A stretch of DNA of 36,301 nt from Rikenellaceae bacterium. Lineage in GTDB: Bacteria; Bacteroidota; Bacteroidia; Bacteroidales; Rikenellaceae. The translations under genes and the position numbers were made by a program. The stretch lies in assembly GCA_017379895.1 (NCBI GenBank), contig JAFNVH010000033.1, forward strand, positions 1 through 36,301, in the 5' to 3' direction. The notes below the pieces were generated by a model. It was not told the origin of the DNA. It saw nothing but the letters and a program-made list of their open reading frames with translations, and ran no database searches. Of the stretch, positions 9,315-17,665 are shown one piece after another (within the stretch, counting starts at the first letter, position 1; each line of letters opens with the position of its first letter).

Positions 9315-10379
9315 ATGAATATTACAATCTTAGGCATAGAATCATCGTGCGACGACACATCGGCTGCCGTTGTACGTGACCGCGTGCTGCTCTCGAACGT
9401 AATCGCATCGCAAGCCGTCCACGAACAGTACGGTGGCGTGATCCCCGAATTGGCCTCGCGAGCACACCAACAGAATATCATTCCCGTCGTCGATACCGCT
9501 CTGCGTCAGGCAGGTATAACGCTCGACGAGGTGGACGCAATTGCTTTCACGCGCGGTCCGGGTCTGCTAGGCTCACTACTGGTGGGCGTGTCGTTCGCCA
9601 AGGGACTGTCGATAGCAAACAATATACCGCTTGTAGAGGTCAATCACCTGCAAGGTCATATCCTTTCACACTTCATCGACCTACCTGACGCTGAGGTTCC
9701 CCACCCCGAGTTTCCCTTCCTGTGTCTGCTCGTCAGTGGCGGCCACACGCAGATCGTCAAGGTTAATTCGCCGCTCGAAATGGAGATCGTCGGCACCACA
9801 ATCGACGACGCTGCGGGCGAGGCATTCGACAAGTGCGCCAAGGTGATGGGATTACCCTACCCCGGTGGTCCCGTGATCGACCGTTTGGCTGCCGAAGGCG
9901 ACCCCGATTCGATCAAATTCGCAAAGCCGAGAATGGAGGGTTTCGACTACTCATTCAGCGGCTTGAAGACCTCGTTCCTCTACACGTTGCGTGACGAGAT
10001 GGCGCTCGACCCGACCTTCATTGAGCGTCGCAAGGCCGACCTCTGCGCATCGTTACAGAAGACCATTATCGACATACTACTCAATAAGTTAGTCAAGGCG
10101 GCAAAGCACTACCGCATCAAGGATATCGCCATTGCAGGTGGCGTTTCGGCCAACTCGGGCCTGCGCAATGCCGTAGCCGAAGAAGGACGTCGTCGCGGTT
10201 GGCGCACGTTCATTCCCGAGCGTAAGTTCACGACTGATAATGCCGCGATGATCGCCATTTCGGGCTACTATCGCTACCAGACGGGCCGCTTCGCATCGCT
10301 CGACACCACACCCGTTGCACGACTCGAAGAGTTATTGCAGATTCACAGCGAACAGACCACCCCAAAAGAGGAGGAATAA
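9315..10379 (+). CDS. tsaD: tRNA N6-adenosine threonylcarbamoyltransferase
   Basis: TsaD (354 aa) transfers the threonylcarbamoyl group to A37 of ANN-decoding tRNAs in the cytosol. It shows the family N-terminus ILGIESSCDDTSAAVV, the metal-binding histidines in VNHLQGHI (H111, H115), the VSGGHTQIV and GGVSANSGLR ATPase-fold motifs and the late DNAAMIA motif with its metal-binding Asp. Length is normal for the family. It is followed after 2 nt by the SpoU methyltransferase gene, so two RNA-modification genes are co-transcribed. Confidence 0.97.
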   Translation: MNITILGIESSCDDTSAAVVRDRVLLSNVIASQAVHEQYGGVIPELASRAHQQNIIPVVDTALRQAGITLDEVDAIAFTRGPGLLGSLLVGVSFAKGLSIANNIPLVEVNHLQGHILSHFIDLPDAEVPHPEFPFLCLLVSGGHTQIVKVNSPLEMEIVGTTIDDAAGEAFDKCAKVMGLPYPGGPVIDRLAAEGDPDSIKFAKPRMEGFDYSFSGLKTSFLYTLRDEMALDPTFIERRKADLCASLQKTIIDILLNKLVKAAKHYRIKDIAIAGGVSANSGLRNAVAEEGRRRGWRTFIPERKFTTDNAAMIAISGYYRYQTGRFASLDTTPVARLEELLQIHSEQTTPKEEE

Positions 10380-10381
10380 CG

Positions 10382-11116
10382 ATGATTACTCGCGCTGATA
10401 TTCAACTCGTTCGCTCGCTTGCGGACAAACGCGCCCGCACCGAGACAGGACTTTTCGTAGCCGAGGGCGCAAAGCTCGTTGGCGAGATCGCCGAGTCATC
10501 GCTCCACGTACGCCACATCTACTCGTCGCGCGAATTTGCTCATCCCGCATTTGAGCCCGCAAGCGCAAAAGAGTTGGAGCGACTGTCGCTGCTCAAAACA
10601 CCGTCGGACACAGTGGCCGTTGTCGAGATTCCGCACCACCGATTCGATCTCGAGGAGGCCGAGCACGGCTTGGTGCTGGCAATGGACGAGGTGCAAAACC
10701 CTGGCAATATGGGAACGATCATCCGCCTGGCCGATTGGTTCGGCATCAGCGACATAATCTGTACACCCAATTCGGCCGACTGCTTCAACCCCAAAGTGGT
10801 GCAAGCAACGATGGGAGCAATCCTGCGCGTGAGAGTTCATTACCTCGATCTGGCGGCTACACTCAACGAGGCTCGCAAGCGCGGCATTGAGGTTTACGGC
10901 ACTTTCCTAGAAGGCAAGAATATCTACCATAGCACACTGAAACAGAGCGGAATAATCGTTATGGGCAACGAGGGTCGCGGCGTAAGCAAAGAGGTCGCAG
11001 CGACAGTTTCTCACAAGTTGCTGATTCCGCCCTACCCCGTCGATCGACACGGCTCGGAATCGCTCAATGTAGCCATCGCCACCTCGATTGTCTGCTCGGA
11101 ATTCCGCCGTCGATAA
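10382..11116 (+). CDS. TrmH/SpoU-family RNA 2'-O-ribose methyltransferase
   Basis: This 244-aa SPOUT enzyme has an N-terminal RNA-binding (SpoU_sub_bind) domain (about 1-85) and a C-terminal trefoil-knot domain. All three family motifs are present: NPGNMGTIIRLADWFG, VMGNEGRGVS and PPYPVDRHGSESLNVAIA. It methylates ribose 2'-OH in rRNA or tRNA using S-adenosylmethionine. The layout resembles RlmB/TrmH-like proteins, but the target nucleotide cannot be told from sequence. Confidence 0.92.
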   Translation: MITRADIQLVRSLADKRARTETGLFVAEGAKLVGEIAESSLHVRHIYSSREFAHPAFEPASAKELERLSLLKTPSDTVAVVEIPHHRFDLEEAEHGLVLAMDEVQNPGNMGTIIRLADWFGISDIICTPNSADCFNPKVVQATMGAILRVRVHYLDLAATLNEARKRGIEVYGTFLEGKNIYHSTLKQSGIIVMGNEGRGVSKEVAATVSHKLLIPPYPVDRHGSESLNVAIATSIVCSEFRRR

Positions 11117-11157
11117 CATCTCATCTGCAACATTTTCGACGCAAAAGCACACAAAAA

Positions 11158-11189
11158 TTTGGCAAAACCGAAAATAGTTCATACTTTTG
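11158..11189 (+). promoter_or_regulatory. Promoter of tRNA-Ser
   Basis: A textbook Bacteroidota promoter: TTTG at 11158-11161, 20-nt spacer, TACTTTTG at 11182-11189. The -7 element ends only 4 nt before the mature tRNA 5' end. Confidence 0.75.
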
Positions 11190-11193
11190 CGGC

Positions 11194-11281
11194 GGAAAGA
11201 TGGCAGAGTGGTCGATTGCGGCGGTCTTGAAAACCGTTGAACTGAGAGGTTCCGGGGGTTCGAATCCCTCTCTTTCCGCCA
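11194..11281 (+). tRNA. tRNA-Ser(UGA)
   Basis: The 88-nt gene folds as a class II tRNA. The acceptor stem is GGAAAGA (11194-11200) with TCTTTCC (11271-11277), discriminator G and an encoded CCA (11279-11281). The anticodon stem GCGGT/ACCGT encloses loop CTTGAAA with anticodon TGA at 11228-11230. A variable arm with a GAAC/GTTC stem is diagnostic of Ser. The T-arm (GGGGG, TTCGAAT, CCCTC) has one G-U pair. It has its own promoter and terminator. Confidence 0.97.
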
Positions 11282-11290
11282 CTTAACAAC

Positions 11291-11326
11291 AACAGCAGAA
11301 CGCGCAACACGTTCTGCTGTTTTTTA
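11291..11326 (+). terminator. Rho-independent terminator of tRNA-Ser
   Basis: A 12-bp stem (AACAGCAGAACG, 11291-11302, with 11310-11321) with a 7-nt loop is followed by a run of six T residues. It lies 10 nt after the tRNA. Confidence 0.85.
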
Positions 11327-11336
11327 TTTGCTGGGT

Positions 11337-11368
11337 ATTGCGATTCTGCACGCTTTTTTGTAACTTTG
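11337..11368 (+). promoter_or_regulatory. Promoter of the MBL-fold lipoprotein gene
   Basis: ATTG at 11337-11340, a 20-nt spacer and TAACTTTG at 11361-11368 match the Bacteroidota consensus in 11 of 12 informative and spacer-flanking positions as I align them (first base of the -33 differs). The start codon is 31 nt downstream. Confidence 0.65.
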
Positions 11369-11399
11369 GCAAAAGATTATCTATAACCAACCAAAAACA

Positions 11400-12152
11400 A
11401 TGCAAGTAATTAACCGAATAATCCTTTTTACTATGGCAGCACTTACAACATCCGCTTGCTCTACTGCCCCGCAGTCGGCATATCCCGAAGACCATCTCAC
11501 AACCAAAAACAGCAAGGAGCTGATCCTGCGATTCTATGCTCACTCGTCGTTGGCAATCTGTTACGATGGCCGTTGGATCTACATCGATCCCGTTGGCTCG
11601 AATGCCGACTATGCGTCGCAGCCAAAAGCCGACTATATCCTCGTGTCGCACGACCACTACGACCACCTCGACACCGCGACGGTCGATCTGCTCTCAACTG
11701 CCAAGACCCACATCTACGCCAATGCATCGTCGATCGCGGCTATAGGTCGCGGCGTAGCACTACGTAACGGCGAGAGTGTATTCCCTGAGGAGGGCATTGA
11801 TATCGAGGCTATTGCGGCATACAACTACACCGAGGGTCACGAGAATTTTCACCCCGCAGGCGGTCGCGACAACGGCTATCTGCTCTCACTCGGCGGCACC
11901 CGAATCTACATCGCAGGCGACACCGAGAACACCCCTGAGATGATGCAGTTGCAGAACATCGACATCGCATTCCTGCCCGTCAATCAGCCCTACACGATGA
12001 CCGTCGATCAGGCTGCCGAGGCTGTTCACGCCATTCGTCCCGCAATCTTCTATCCCTATCACTATGGTCAGGTCGAGGAGAAGACCGACATCGACCGCTT
12101 GGTTGAGTTGGTGAAGGATATTACCGACATCCGTATTCGTCCGATGGAATAA
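11400..12152 (+). CDS. MBL-fold metallohydrolase lipoprotein
   Basis: This 250-aa protein starts with a lipoprotein signal (lipobox TSAC, lipid Cys20). It carries a metallo-beta-lactamase fold of the UlaG-like branch: SHDHYDH (H84, H86, D88, H89) for metal binding, then GHENFHPAGGRDNGYLLSLGG and AGDTENTPEM, whose Asp bridges the metals, and a late FYPYHYG histidine. Related proteins are often annotated as Zn-dependent hydrolases of the beta-lactamase fold, with unknown substrate. The lipobox indicates an exported, membrane-anchored form, unlike cytosolic UlaG. It appears to be a single-gene unit. Confidence 0.85.
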   Translation: MQVINRIILFTMAALTTSACSTAPQSAYPEDHLTTKNSKELILRFYAHSSLAICYDGRWIYIDPVGSNADYASQPKADYILVSHDHYDHLDTATVDLLSTAKTHIYANASSIAAIGRGVALRNGESVFPEEGIDIEAIAAYNYTEGHENFHPAGGRDNGYLLSLGGTRIYIAGDTENTPEMMQLQNIDIAFLPVNQPYTMTVDQAAEAVHAIRPAIFYPYHYGQVEEKTDIDRLVELVKDITDIRIRPME

Positions 12153-12175
12153 CCGCGACGCATACGCGCAAAACA

Positions 12176-12208
12176 AACGGCCGCCCCTCGAAAGGGACGG
12201 CCGTTATT
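12176..12208. terminator. Bidirectional terminator hairpin
   Basis: A 13-bp stem with one C-A mismatch (12176-12188 with 12193-12205) and loop CGAA separates the convergent MBL lipoprotein and TPR genes. Both flanks are moderately A/T-rich. Confidence 0.75.
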
Positions 12209-12226
12209 CGTTAGCTGTGGAGTGAA

Positions 12227-12922
12227 TTACTCCTGACCCAGATACTTCTCAGCATCGCGAGCCTCTACGCTTGCAGCGTACTCAACCGAAATACGCTTGT
12301 AGAGCTTCACAGCAGCTGCCTTGTCACCTGCAGCGTCGTAAGCCTGAGCAGCCTTCTTCAAGTAAAGAGGAGTGGTGAACTCGTTGTCCGAGACCTTAGC
12401 AGCCTGCTCGAACAAAGCAGCAGCCTTCTTGTAGTCACCCTTCTGAACCTTTACATCGCCCTGCAAGCCGAGGTTCTCAGCGTTTACAACTGCGTTGGGT
12501 ACGCCCTTAGTAGCCTTGTACTTAGCCAAGTACTTCTCAGCGTTATCCCAATCACCGAGCTTCATATAGCAGATACCTGCATACTGAGCTGCCAAGTTGC
12601 CAGCGGGAGTCGAACCGTACTGCTCGATAACATCGAGGAAACCAGCACCCTCCTCATCACCATTCAAAGCCAGTTCGTAGTCAGCCTGTTCACCCTCGAA
12701 ACGGAACTGAGCCATATACATAGCTGCAGCAGCCTTCTCGGCACGAGGCTCCTTAACGAACTTCTGATAGCCGAATACAGCAGCTACAACAGCTACGATA
12801 GCGATCAGCACGTAGGTAATGGTCTTGCCATTTTTGTCAAAAAAGTCCTGAGTCTTGTCGATAGCAACACCGATCTCCTGATCGATCTGCTCCTCAACGG
12901 TAACGTTCTTTTTGTTTGCCAT
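12227..12922 (-). CDS. TPR-repeat membrane protein, YfgM-like layout
   Basis: This 231-aa protein has a charged N-terminal tail (1-32), one membrane helix (about 33-51) and an extracytoplasmic part made of tetratricopeptide-like helical pairs (for example AAQYAGICYMKLGDWDNAEKYL and DVKVQKGDYKKAAALFEQA). The layout matches YfgM/DUF2133-type proteins, which act near the Sec translocon in other bacteria. The family link is by layout only. Its codon choice is noticeably more uniform than its neighbours (GCA/GCT Ala, CTG/CTT Leu), which suggests high expression. It is divergent from recF. Confidence 0.7.
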   Translation of the reverse strand: MANKKNVTVEEQIDQEIGVAIDKTQDFFDKNGKTITYVLIAIVAVVAAVFGYQKFVKEPRAEKAAAAMYMAQFRFEGEQADYELALNGDEEGAGFLDVIEQYGSTPAGNLAAQYAGICYMKLGDWDNAEKYLAKYKATKGVPNAVVNAENLGLQGDVKVQKGDYKKAAALFEQAAKVSDNEFTTPLYLKKAAQAYDAAGDKAAAVKLYKRISVEYAASVEARDAEKYLGQE

Positions 12923-12971
12923 AATTTGATTTTAATTATTATTTTTATTCAACATTTTTTCAATCAAGTTA

Positions 12972-12979
12972 CAAAAGTA
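12972..12979 (-). promoter_or_regulatory. Putative -7 element for the TPR gene
   Basis: TACTTTTG on the - strand fits TAnnTTTG and lies 50 nt upstream of the start codon. I see no good -33 TTTG at the usual spacing, so this is tentative. Confidence 0.4.
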
Positions 12980-13017
12980 ATCTTTTTCTACGAAAAACCG
13001 ATCAAGCAGGGCAATAA

Positions 13018-13049
13018 TTTTCTCATTTTAGGGATTTTTCTTACCTTTG
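13018..13049 (+). promoter_or_regulatory. Promoter of recF
   Basis: TACCTTTG at 13042-13049 is a perfect -7 element, with TTTT (one mismatch to TTTG) 20 nt upstream. The recF ATG is 22 nt downstream. Confidence 0.55.
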
Positions 13050-13070
13050 GAGTGAGAAAAACGCGCAGAT

Positions 13071-14171
13071 ATGTATCTTCACACCCTATCGCTCATCAAT
13101 TTCAAGAACATAGAACAGGAAAACCTCTCGTTCTCACCTGACATCAACTGTCTGGTGGGCGACAATGGCGCGGGTAAAACCAACGTCATCGATGCGGTTT
13201 ACTACCTCTCGATGTGTAAATCGGCCCTCGGAATGACCGACGGACAGAGCATTCGCCACGGCGAGGAGTTCTTTATGATCGAGGGCGGATACTCCACCGA
13301 CAACGAACGTAACGAACAGATTGTCTGTTCGTTCGCACGACGTGGCGGCAAGTGCATCAAGCGCGCGGGCAAGGAATACGACCGGCTGTCGGATCACGTG
13401 GGTTTGATTCCCGTAGTGATCATTTCGCCTGCCGACTCGGTGTTGATCAGCGATGCCGCTGAGGAGCGTCGCCGCTTTCTCAACGCCTTCCTTTCACAGC
13501 TTGATCGAGGCTATTTAGGTGCCGTGATGCGCTACAATTCGATACTCACCGAGCGCAACCGTCTACTCAAACAGATGGGCAGTGCGGCGCAAGATGAAAT
13601 ACTTGATATTCTTGATCAGCAGTTGGTTACTTACGGAAATACGGTCTATGCAAAACGCGCCGAACTAATCGAGCGCATCGGTCCGATCGTGGCAGATTAC
13701 TATCGTCGTCTGTCGGGCGACCGCGAGCAGATCGAGATCAGCTATCGCTCGGAGTTGAACGATCAGCCTTTCGATGAATTGTTACGCGCACATCGCCAGA
13801 AGGATCTCATCAATCAATACTCGGGTTGTGGCGTTCATCGCGACGACCTAACGCTGAAAATCGGTGGTTACCCGCTGCGAAAATATGGCTCGCAGGGACA
13901 GCAGAAATCGTTCCTCATTGCACTGAAATTGGCTCAGTATAAAGTTGTTGCCGAGCACAAGGGCGAACGTCCGATCTTGCTCCTCGACGACCTGTTCGAC
14001 AAACTCGATGCGGGACGTGTGGAGCAGTTGATCAAGGTGGTTTCGGGCACAGAGTTTGGCCAGATTTTCATTACGGATTGCAACAAATTGCGCCTTCAAA
14101 CAATCCTCGACGCGGCAGCCGAAAGCTACCGTCTGTTTGCGGTTGGCGAGGGACATATCGAACAACAATAG
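13071..14171 (+). CDS. recF: DNA replication/repair ATPase RecF
   Basis: RecF (366 aa, normal length) is an SMC-like ABC ATPase that helps load RecA at single-stranded gaps. The Walker A motif is GDNGAGKTN (K36), the ABC signature region is about residues 273-280 (YGSQGQQKSF) and Walker B is about 301-308 (PILLLDDLFDKLD). The N-terminal LSLINFKNIEQENLSF strand pattern is typical. A DUF721/DciA gene follows after 3 nt, as in many Bacteroidota. Confidence 0.96.
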   Translation: MYLHTLSLINFKNIEQENLSFSPDINCLVGDNGAGKTNVIDAVYYLSMCKSALGMTDGQSIRHGEEFFMIEGGYSTDNERNEQIVCSFARRGGKCIKRAGKEYDRLSDHVGLIPVVIISPADSVLISDAAEERRRFLNAFLSQLDRGYLGAVMRYNSILTERNRLLKQMGSAAQDEILDILDQQLVTYGNTVYAKRAELIERIGPIVADYYRRLSGDREQIEISYRSELNDQPFDELLRAHRQKDLINQYSGCGVHRDDLTLKIGGYPLRKYGSQGQQKSFLIALKLAQYKVVAEHKGERPILLLDDLFDKLDAGRVEQLIKVVSGTEFGQIFITDCNKLRLQTILDAAAESYRLFAVGEGHIEQQ

Positions 14172-14174
14172 CCT

Positions 14175-14465
14175 ATGCGACGTACCAAAGCGATGATGAT
14201 GGGCGAGTTGCTCGAAGAGTTTTTCTCGCGCCCGTGGGTGGCTGCGAAGGTGGCCGAGGGGCGTCTGCCCGAAGTTTGGCGCGAGTGCGTGGGCGACCTG
14301 GCGGCAGATATGACGACCCATTTCGAGTTGCGCGGTCGAATCCTGAATGTACGGATCTCGTCGAGCGTACTGCGCAACGAGCTGTTTTTGCGTCGCGCAG
14401 AGCTGTGCGACGAACTTAACCGCCGCTCGCAAGTCCCTCTCGTCGAACAGATTATTGTGAAATAG
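14175..14465 (+). CDS. DUF721/DciA-like protein
   Basis: This 96-aa protein matches the DUF721 family: a helical start (MGELLEEFFSR), VWRECVGDLAADMT and a beta-rich C-half GRILNVRISSSVLRNELFLRRAELCDELNRR. DciA, a DUF721 protein, assists loading of the replicative helicase in bacteria without DnaC. The short Bacteroidota form has only the core domain. Linkage to recF (3-nt gap) supports a DNA replication role. Confidence 0.88.
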   Translation: MRRTKAMMMGELLEEFFSRPWVAAKVAEGRLPEVWRECVGDLAADMTTHFELRGRILNVRISSSVLRNELFLRRAELCDELNRRSQVPLVEQIIVK

Positions 14466-14468
14466 CCA

Positions 14469-14514
14469 AAACAAACGAGGCGTATGAGCTCACACTCATA
14501 CGCCTCGTTTGTTT
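14469..14514. terminator. Long perfect hairpin between convergent operons
   Basis: A perfect 20-bp inverted repeat (14469-14488 with 14495-14514) with a 6-nt loop CTCACA. A-rich 5' and T-rich 3' ends are built into the stem, so it can act as a terminator in both directions for the recF and the aromatic amino acid operons. Confidence 0.85.
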
Positions 14515-14534
14515 GCGAGCAACGCTATTTCCGC

Positions 14535-15602
14535 TTAGTTATTCATAATTCGGTTCTGGTGCTCGATCGACTCAACGTGGATCGCCTCCAAAATCGTGCG
14601 AACAAACTCCTCACTCAGATGCAACTTCGCAGCCTGCGCCATCACGCGATCAACAATGCTCGCCCAGCGGCCACTCTGCAAGATCACAACATCATTCTCA
14701 CGCTTTACTCGACCGATATTATCCGCAATAGCCATACGACGACTCAACAACTCAAACAGCTCGGCGTCGATCTGGTCGATCTGTTCACGATAGCGCGCGA
14801 GCGACTGCAAGTATTCAGGATCGTCGCTAATGGTCGAACGCCAATTGATCGAGCGGATCATCTCACCCAGCGCCTTCGGTTCGAGCTGCTGTGATGCATC
14901 GCTCCACGCCTCCACGGGGCAGATGTGGCTCTCGACCATCAGACCGTCATAGTTCAAGTCGGCCGACTTCTGCGAAATCTCCTGCAGATACTCGCGATTA
15001 CCGCATATATGCGACGGATCGCACAACATCATCATATTGGGGCAGAGGCTCTGCATCTCCAGCGCAAGGTGCCACATCGGGTTATTACGCAGGTGGTTAG
15101 CGCCACCAACCGAGAATCCGCGATGAAGCAAACCGATGTTCTCCTCGGGTGTTCCGGCCTTGACGAAACGTGCCACAGCTCCAGCCCACAATGCCACCTC
15201 GGGGTGCATCGGGTTCTTGATCAGGATCTGCACGTCGTTACCTGCACACGCCTCGGCAATCTCCTGCACGAGGAAGGGGTTTACGGTCGTACGCGCACCA
15301 ATCCACAGCAGATCAACACCAAACTCCAATGCGCTCTCGACGTGCTTGGCTGACGCAACCTCGGTAGCAATCGGCAGACCCGTCTCGCGCTTGGCCTCTG
15401 CCAACCACGCCAGACCCTTCAAACCTACACCCTCGAACGTACCGGGGCGAGTACGAGGCTTCCAAATACCTGCACGGAGCACATCAACCACACCCTCGGC
15501 CGCCAGCTGGCGACAAGTTGTCAACGTCTGTTCCTCGGTTTCGGCACTGCACGGACCCGAAATAATTAGGGGACGCTTTGCGCCCAATTTGAATTTTTCC
15601 AT
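14535..15602 (-). CDS. Bifunctional DAHP synthase / chorismate mutase
   Basis: The N-terminal domain (about 1-255) is a type I-beta (KDO8P-synthase-like) 3-deoxy-D-arabino-heptulosonate 7-phosphate synthase with ISGPCSAETEEQ, GIWKPRTRPGTFEG, IKNPMHPEVALWAGA and the metal-site segment LCDPSHICGNRE. The C-terminal domain (about 265-350) is an AroQ chorismate mutase (LARYREQIDQIDAELFELLSRR, then KRENDVVI). One chain therefore catalyses the first step of the shikimate pathway and the branch step to prephenate. I set the start at 15602 (MEKFKLGAKRPL), 355 aa and 22 nt after tyrA; the upstream 30 codons overlap tyrA and look non-conserved. It is the last gene of the Phe/Tyr operon. Confidence 0.93.
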   Translation of the reverse strand: MEKFKLGAKRPLIISGPCSAETEEQTLTTCRQLAAEGVVDVLRAGIWKPRTRPGTFEGVGLKGLAWLAEAKRETGLPIATEVASAKHVESALEFGVDLLWIGARTTVNPFLVQEIAEACAGNDVQILIKNPMHPEVALWAGAVARFVKAGTPEENIGLLHRGFSVGGANHLRNNPMWHLALEMQSLCPNMMMLCDPSHICGNREYLQEISQKSADLNYDGLMVESHICPVEAWSDASQQLEPKALGEMIRSINWRSTISDDPEYLQSLARYREQIDQIDAELFELLSRRMAIADNIGRVKRENDVVILQSGRWASIVDRVMAQAAKLHLSEEFVRTILEAIHVESIEHQNRIMNN

Positions 15603-15624
15603 AGTCTTTATCTCGTTTTTATTC

Positions 15625-16467
15625 TTATTCCAAAATCTTTTGTATCGAGTTGGCGCGACACATCGCCTCGCGCAGTCCCTCAACATCGTCACGCTCGATC
15701 ATCACACGCATAATCTGCAACTGGTGGATATGCTCGCGCAACACATCGAGAACGTTATATTTGTTCTGCATTAGGATCGGAATCCAGGTCGAGGCCGACG
15801 ACTTAGCCAAACGAACGGTGCTCTCGAAACCACCACCCGCCAAGTCGAATATGTGCTGCGACTCGCGTTCCTTCTCCAACACCGTGAGTGCCAGCGCAAA
15901 CGAGGTGATATGCGAGATGTGCGACACGTAGGCTGTATGCAGGTCGTGCTCCTCGGGTGACATATAAACGATGGGCATACCGATCGTATTGTATATCTTC
16001 TCGACCAATTCGACGGCATCGCGGTCACTATGCTCCACATCGCAGAGCACCACCTTACGACCCTTGAACGCCCCCTCGACAGCCGCCTGCGGACCACTAT
16101 ACTCCGTACCCCACATCGGGTGCGTAGCCACCAAGCGACCACGACGGCGGTGCATCGACACCACCTCGCACAGTTCGCTCTTGGTCGAGCCCATATCCAT
16201 AACCACCTGAGAGTCGGTCACTCTGTTCAGAATCTTGGTTGTCAGCAACGGAATTTTATCAACGGGAGCCGCCAGCACAACCAAATCGGCTATAGCCAAG
16301 CCCTCGTCCATCTCCACTGCGCGGTCGATCAGTCCACGGCGCACAGCCTCAGCCGCATTCTCCGCCGACGCATCGCAACCCAACACCTCATCACACAGTC
16401 CGTGTTCGCGCAGACTCAACGCAAACGATCCACCGATCAAACCGACACCTATAATTAACGCCTTCAT
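15625..16467 (-). CDS. tyrA: Prephenate dehydrogenase
   Basis: This 280-aa NAD(P)-dependent enzyme oxidatively decarboxylates prephenate to 4-hydroxyphenylpyruvate, the tyrosine branch. It shows the Rossmann GVGLIGGS (7-14), VVMDMGSTKSE, THPMWGTEYSGPQAA with the catalytic-region His, and SHISHITSFALA. The start at 16467 (MKALIIGVG) lies 16 nt after the aminotransferase stop; a longer ORF would overlap that gene by about 90 nt. No C-terminal ACT domain is present. Confidence 0.93.
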   Translation of the reverse strand: MKALIIGVGLIGGSFALSLREHGLCDEVLGCDASAENAAEAVRRGLIDRAVEMDEGLAIADLVVLAAPVDKIPLLTTKILNRVTDSQVVMDMGSTKSELCEVVSMHRRRGRLVATHPMWGTEYSGPQAAVEGAFKGRKVVLCDVEHSDRDAVELVEKIYNTIGMPIVYMSPEEHDLHTAYVSHISHITSFALALTVLEKERESQHIFDLAGGGFESTVRLAKSSASTWIPILMQNKYNVLDVLREHIHQLQIMRVMIERDDVEGLREAMCRANSIQKILE

Positions 16468-16483
16468 TTTATTCCTCGTTTGT

Positions 16484-17659
16484 TTAGAAATTCTTTTCGA
16501 TTGCCTCGATAGCCTCAGCCAGCTGCTCACGCTTGGCACACAGGCTGATACGAATATAGCGATTACCCTCGTCACCGAAGATTCCGCCCGGGGTTACAAA
16601 CACGCCGCAACGCTCCAAAACGCGATCGCTGAACGCATAGCAGTCGCCCTCGAACTCCTTCGGCAACTCCGCCCAAATGAACAGGCCTGCCTGTCCCTTA
16701 CGATACGAGCAACCCAGCGCATCGAGCAGTCGATAACCATACTCCTCGCGGGCGTAGTATTCATCATTCAACTCCGCATACCAATCATCACCCAGTGCAA
16801 GTGCCTCAGCCGCAGCCTCCTGCATCGGCAGGAACTGACCCGAGTCCATATTGCTCTTGAAGCGCATAATCTGGTCGATCCACTCCTTGCGACCGCCGAT
16901 CATACCGATACGCCAACCTGCCATATTGTGGCTCTTGCTGAGCGAATTAAGTTCGATTGCGCACTCCTTCGCACCCTCAATCGAGAGTAGGCTCAACGGC
17001 TCGGCATTGCGCACAAAGCTATACGGATTGTCGTGAACAAGCAGTATCGAGTGGCGATGAGCAAACTCAACCACACGTGTAAACATCTCGCGCGTGGGCA
17101 CCGCACCCGTCGGCATCTGAGGATAGTTCAAGATCATCATCTTAACACCCTCCAAACCCTCGCTCTCGATCTGTTCGAGGTTGGGGAACCAATCGCCCTC
17201 GGCAGTCAGGCGATACTCCTTCGGCTCACCGCCCGACAGCGTCACCGCCGAGCGATAGGTCGGATAACCCGGATTGGGAATCAACACACGATCGCCCTTG
17301 CGAAGATAGGTCATACATATATGCATCAGACCCTCTTTCGAACCGATCAGCGGTAGAATCTCGCTCTCGGGATCGAGCGCAACTCCATAACGGTCCGCAT
17401 ACCACTTTGCAAAAGCGCGACGCAACACCGCCGCACCCTTATACGACTGATAGGCGTGGGTATCGGGGCGCGAGGCAACCTCGTGCAGACGCTCCACTAC
17501 CGAAGCGTGGGGCGGACGGTCGGGCGAGCCGATACCGAGCGAAATGATTCGTCGGCCTGCGGCACGCATCTGGTCGATCTCGCGCAGCTTACGCGAGAAG
17601 TAGTATTCGCCGACACCCTCCAAACGATCGGACAGCTGTATATTAATTGGATCTTTCAT
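16484..17659 (-). CDS. PLP-dependent class I/II aminotransferase, probable aromatic
   Basis: This 391-aa fold-type I aminotransferase has the PLP lysine in SLSKSHNMAGWRIG (K242), the cofactor Asp-x-x-Tyr in LVHDNPYSF (D210, Y213) and a C-terminal RYIRISLC arginine. The usual NPTG motif reads NYPQMPTGA. The sequence resembles the LL-diaminopimelate/aspartate aminotransferase subgroup. Its place between pheA (6-nt gap) and tyrA (16-nt gap) suggests that it transaminates phenylpyruvate and 4-hydroxyphenylpyruvate, or prephenate. That role is inferred from context; a lysine-pathway function is the main alternative. Confidence 0.85.
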   Translation of the reverse strand: MKDPINIQLSDRLEGVGEYYFSRKLREIDQMRAAGRRIISLGIGSPDRPPHASVVERLHEVASRPDTHAYQSYKGAAVLRRAFAKWYADRYGVALDPESEILPLIGSKEGLMHICMTYLRKGDRVLIPNPGYPTYRSAVTLSGGEPKEYRLTAEGDWFPNLEQIESEGLEGVKMMILNYPQMPTGAVPTREMFTRVVEFAHRHSILLVHDNPYSFVRNAEPLSLLSIEGAKECAIELNSLSKSHNMAGWRIGMIGGRKEWIDQIMRFKSNMDSGQFLPMQEAAAEALALGDDWYAELNDEYYAREEYGYRLLDALGCSYRKGQAGLFIWAELPKEFEGDCYAFSDRVLERCGVFVTPGGIFGDEGNRYIRISLCAKREQLAEAIEAIEKNF

Positions 17660-17665
17660 ATCTGT

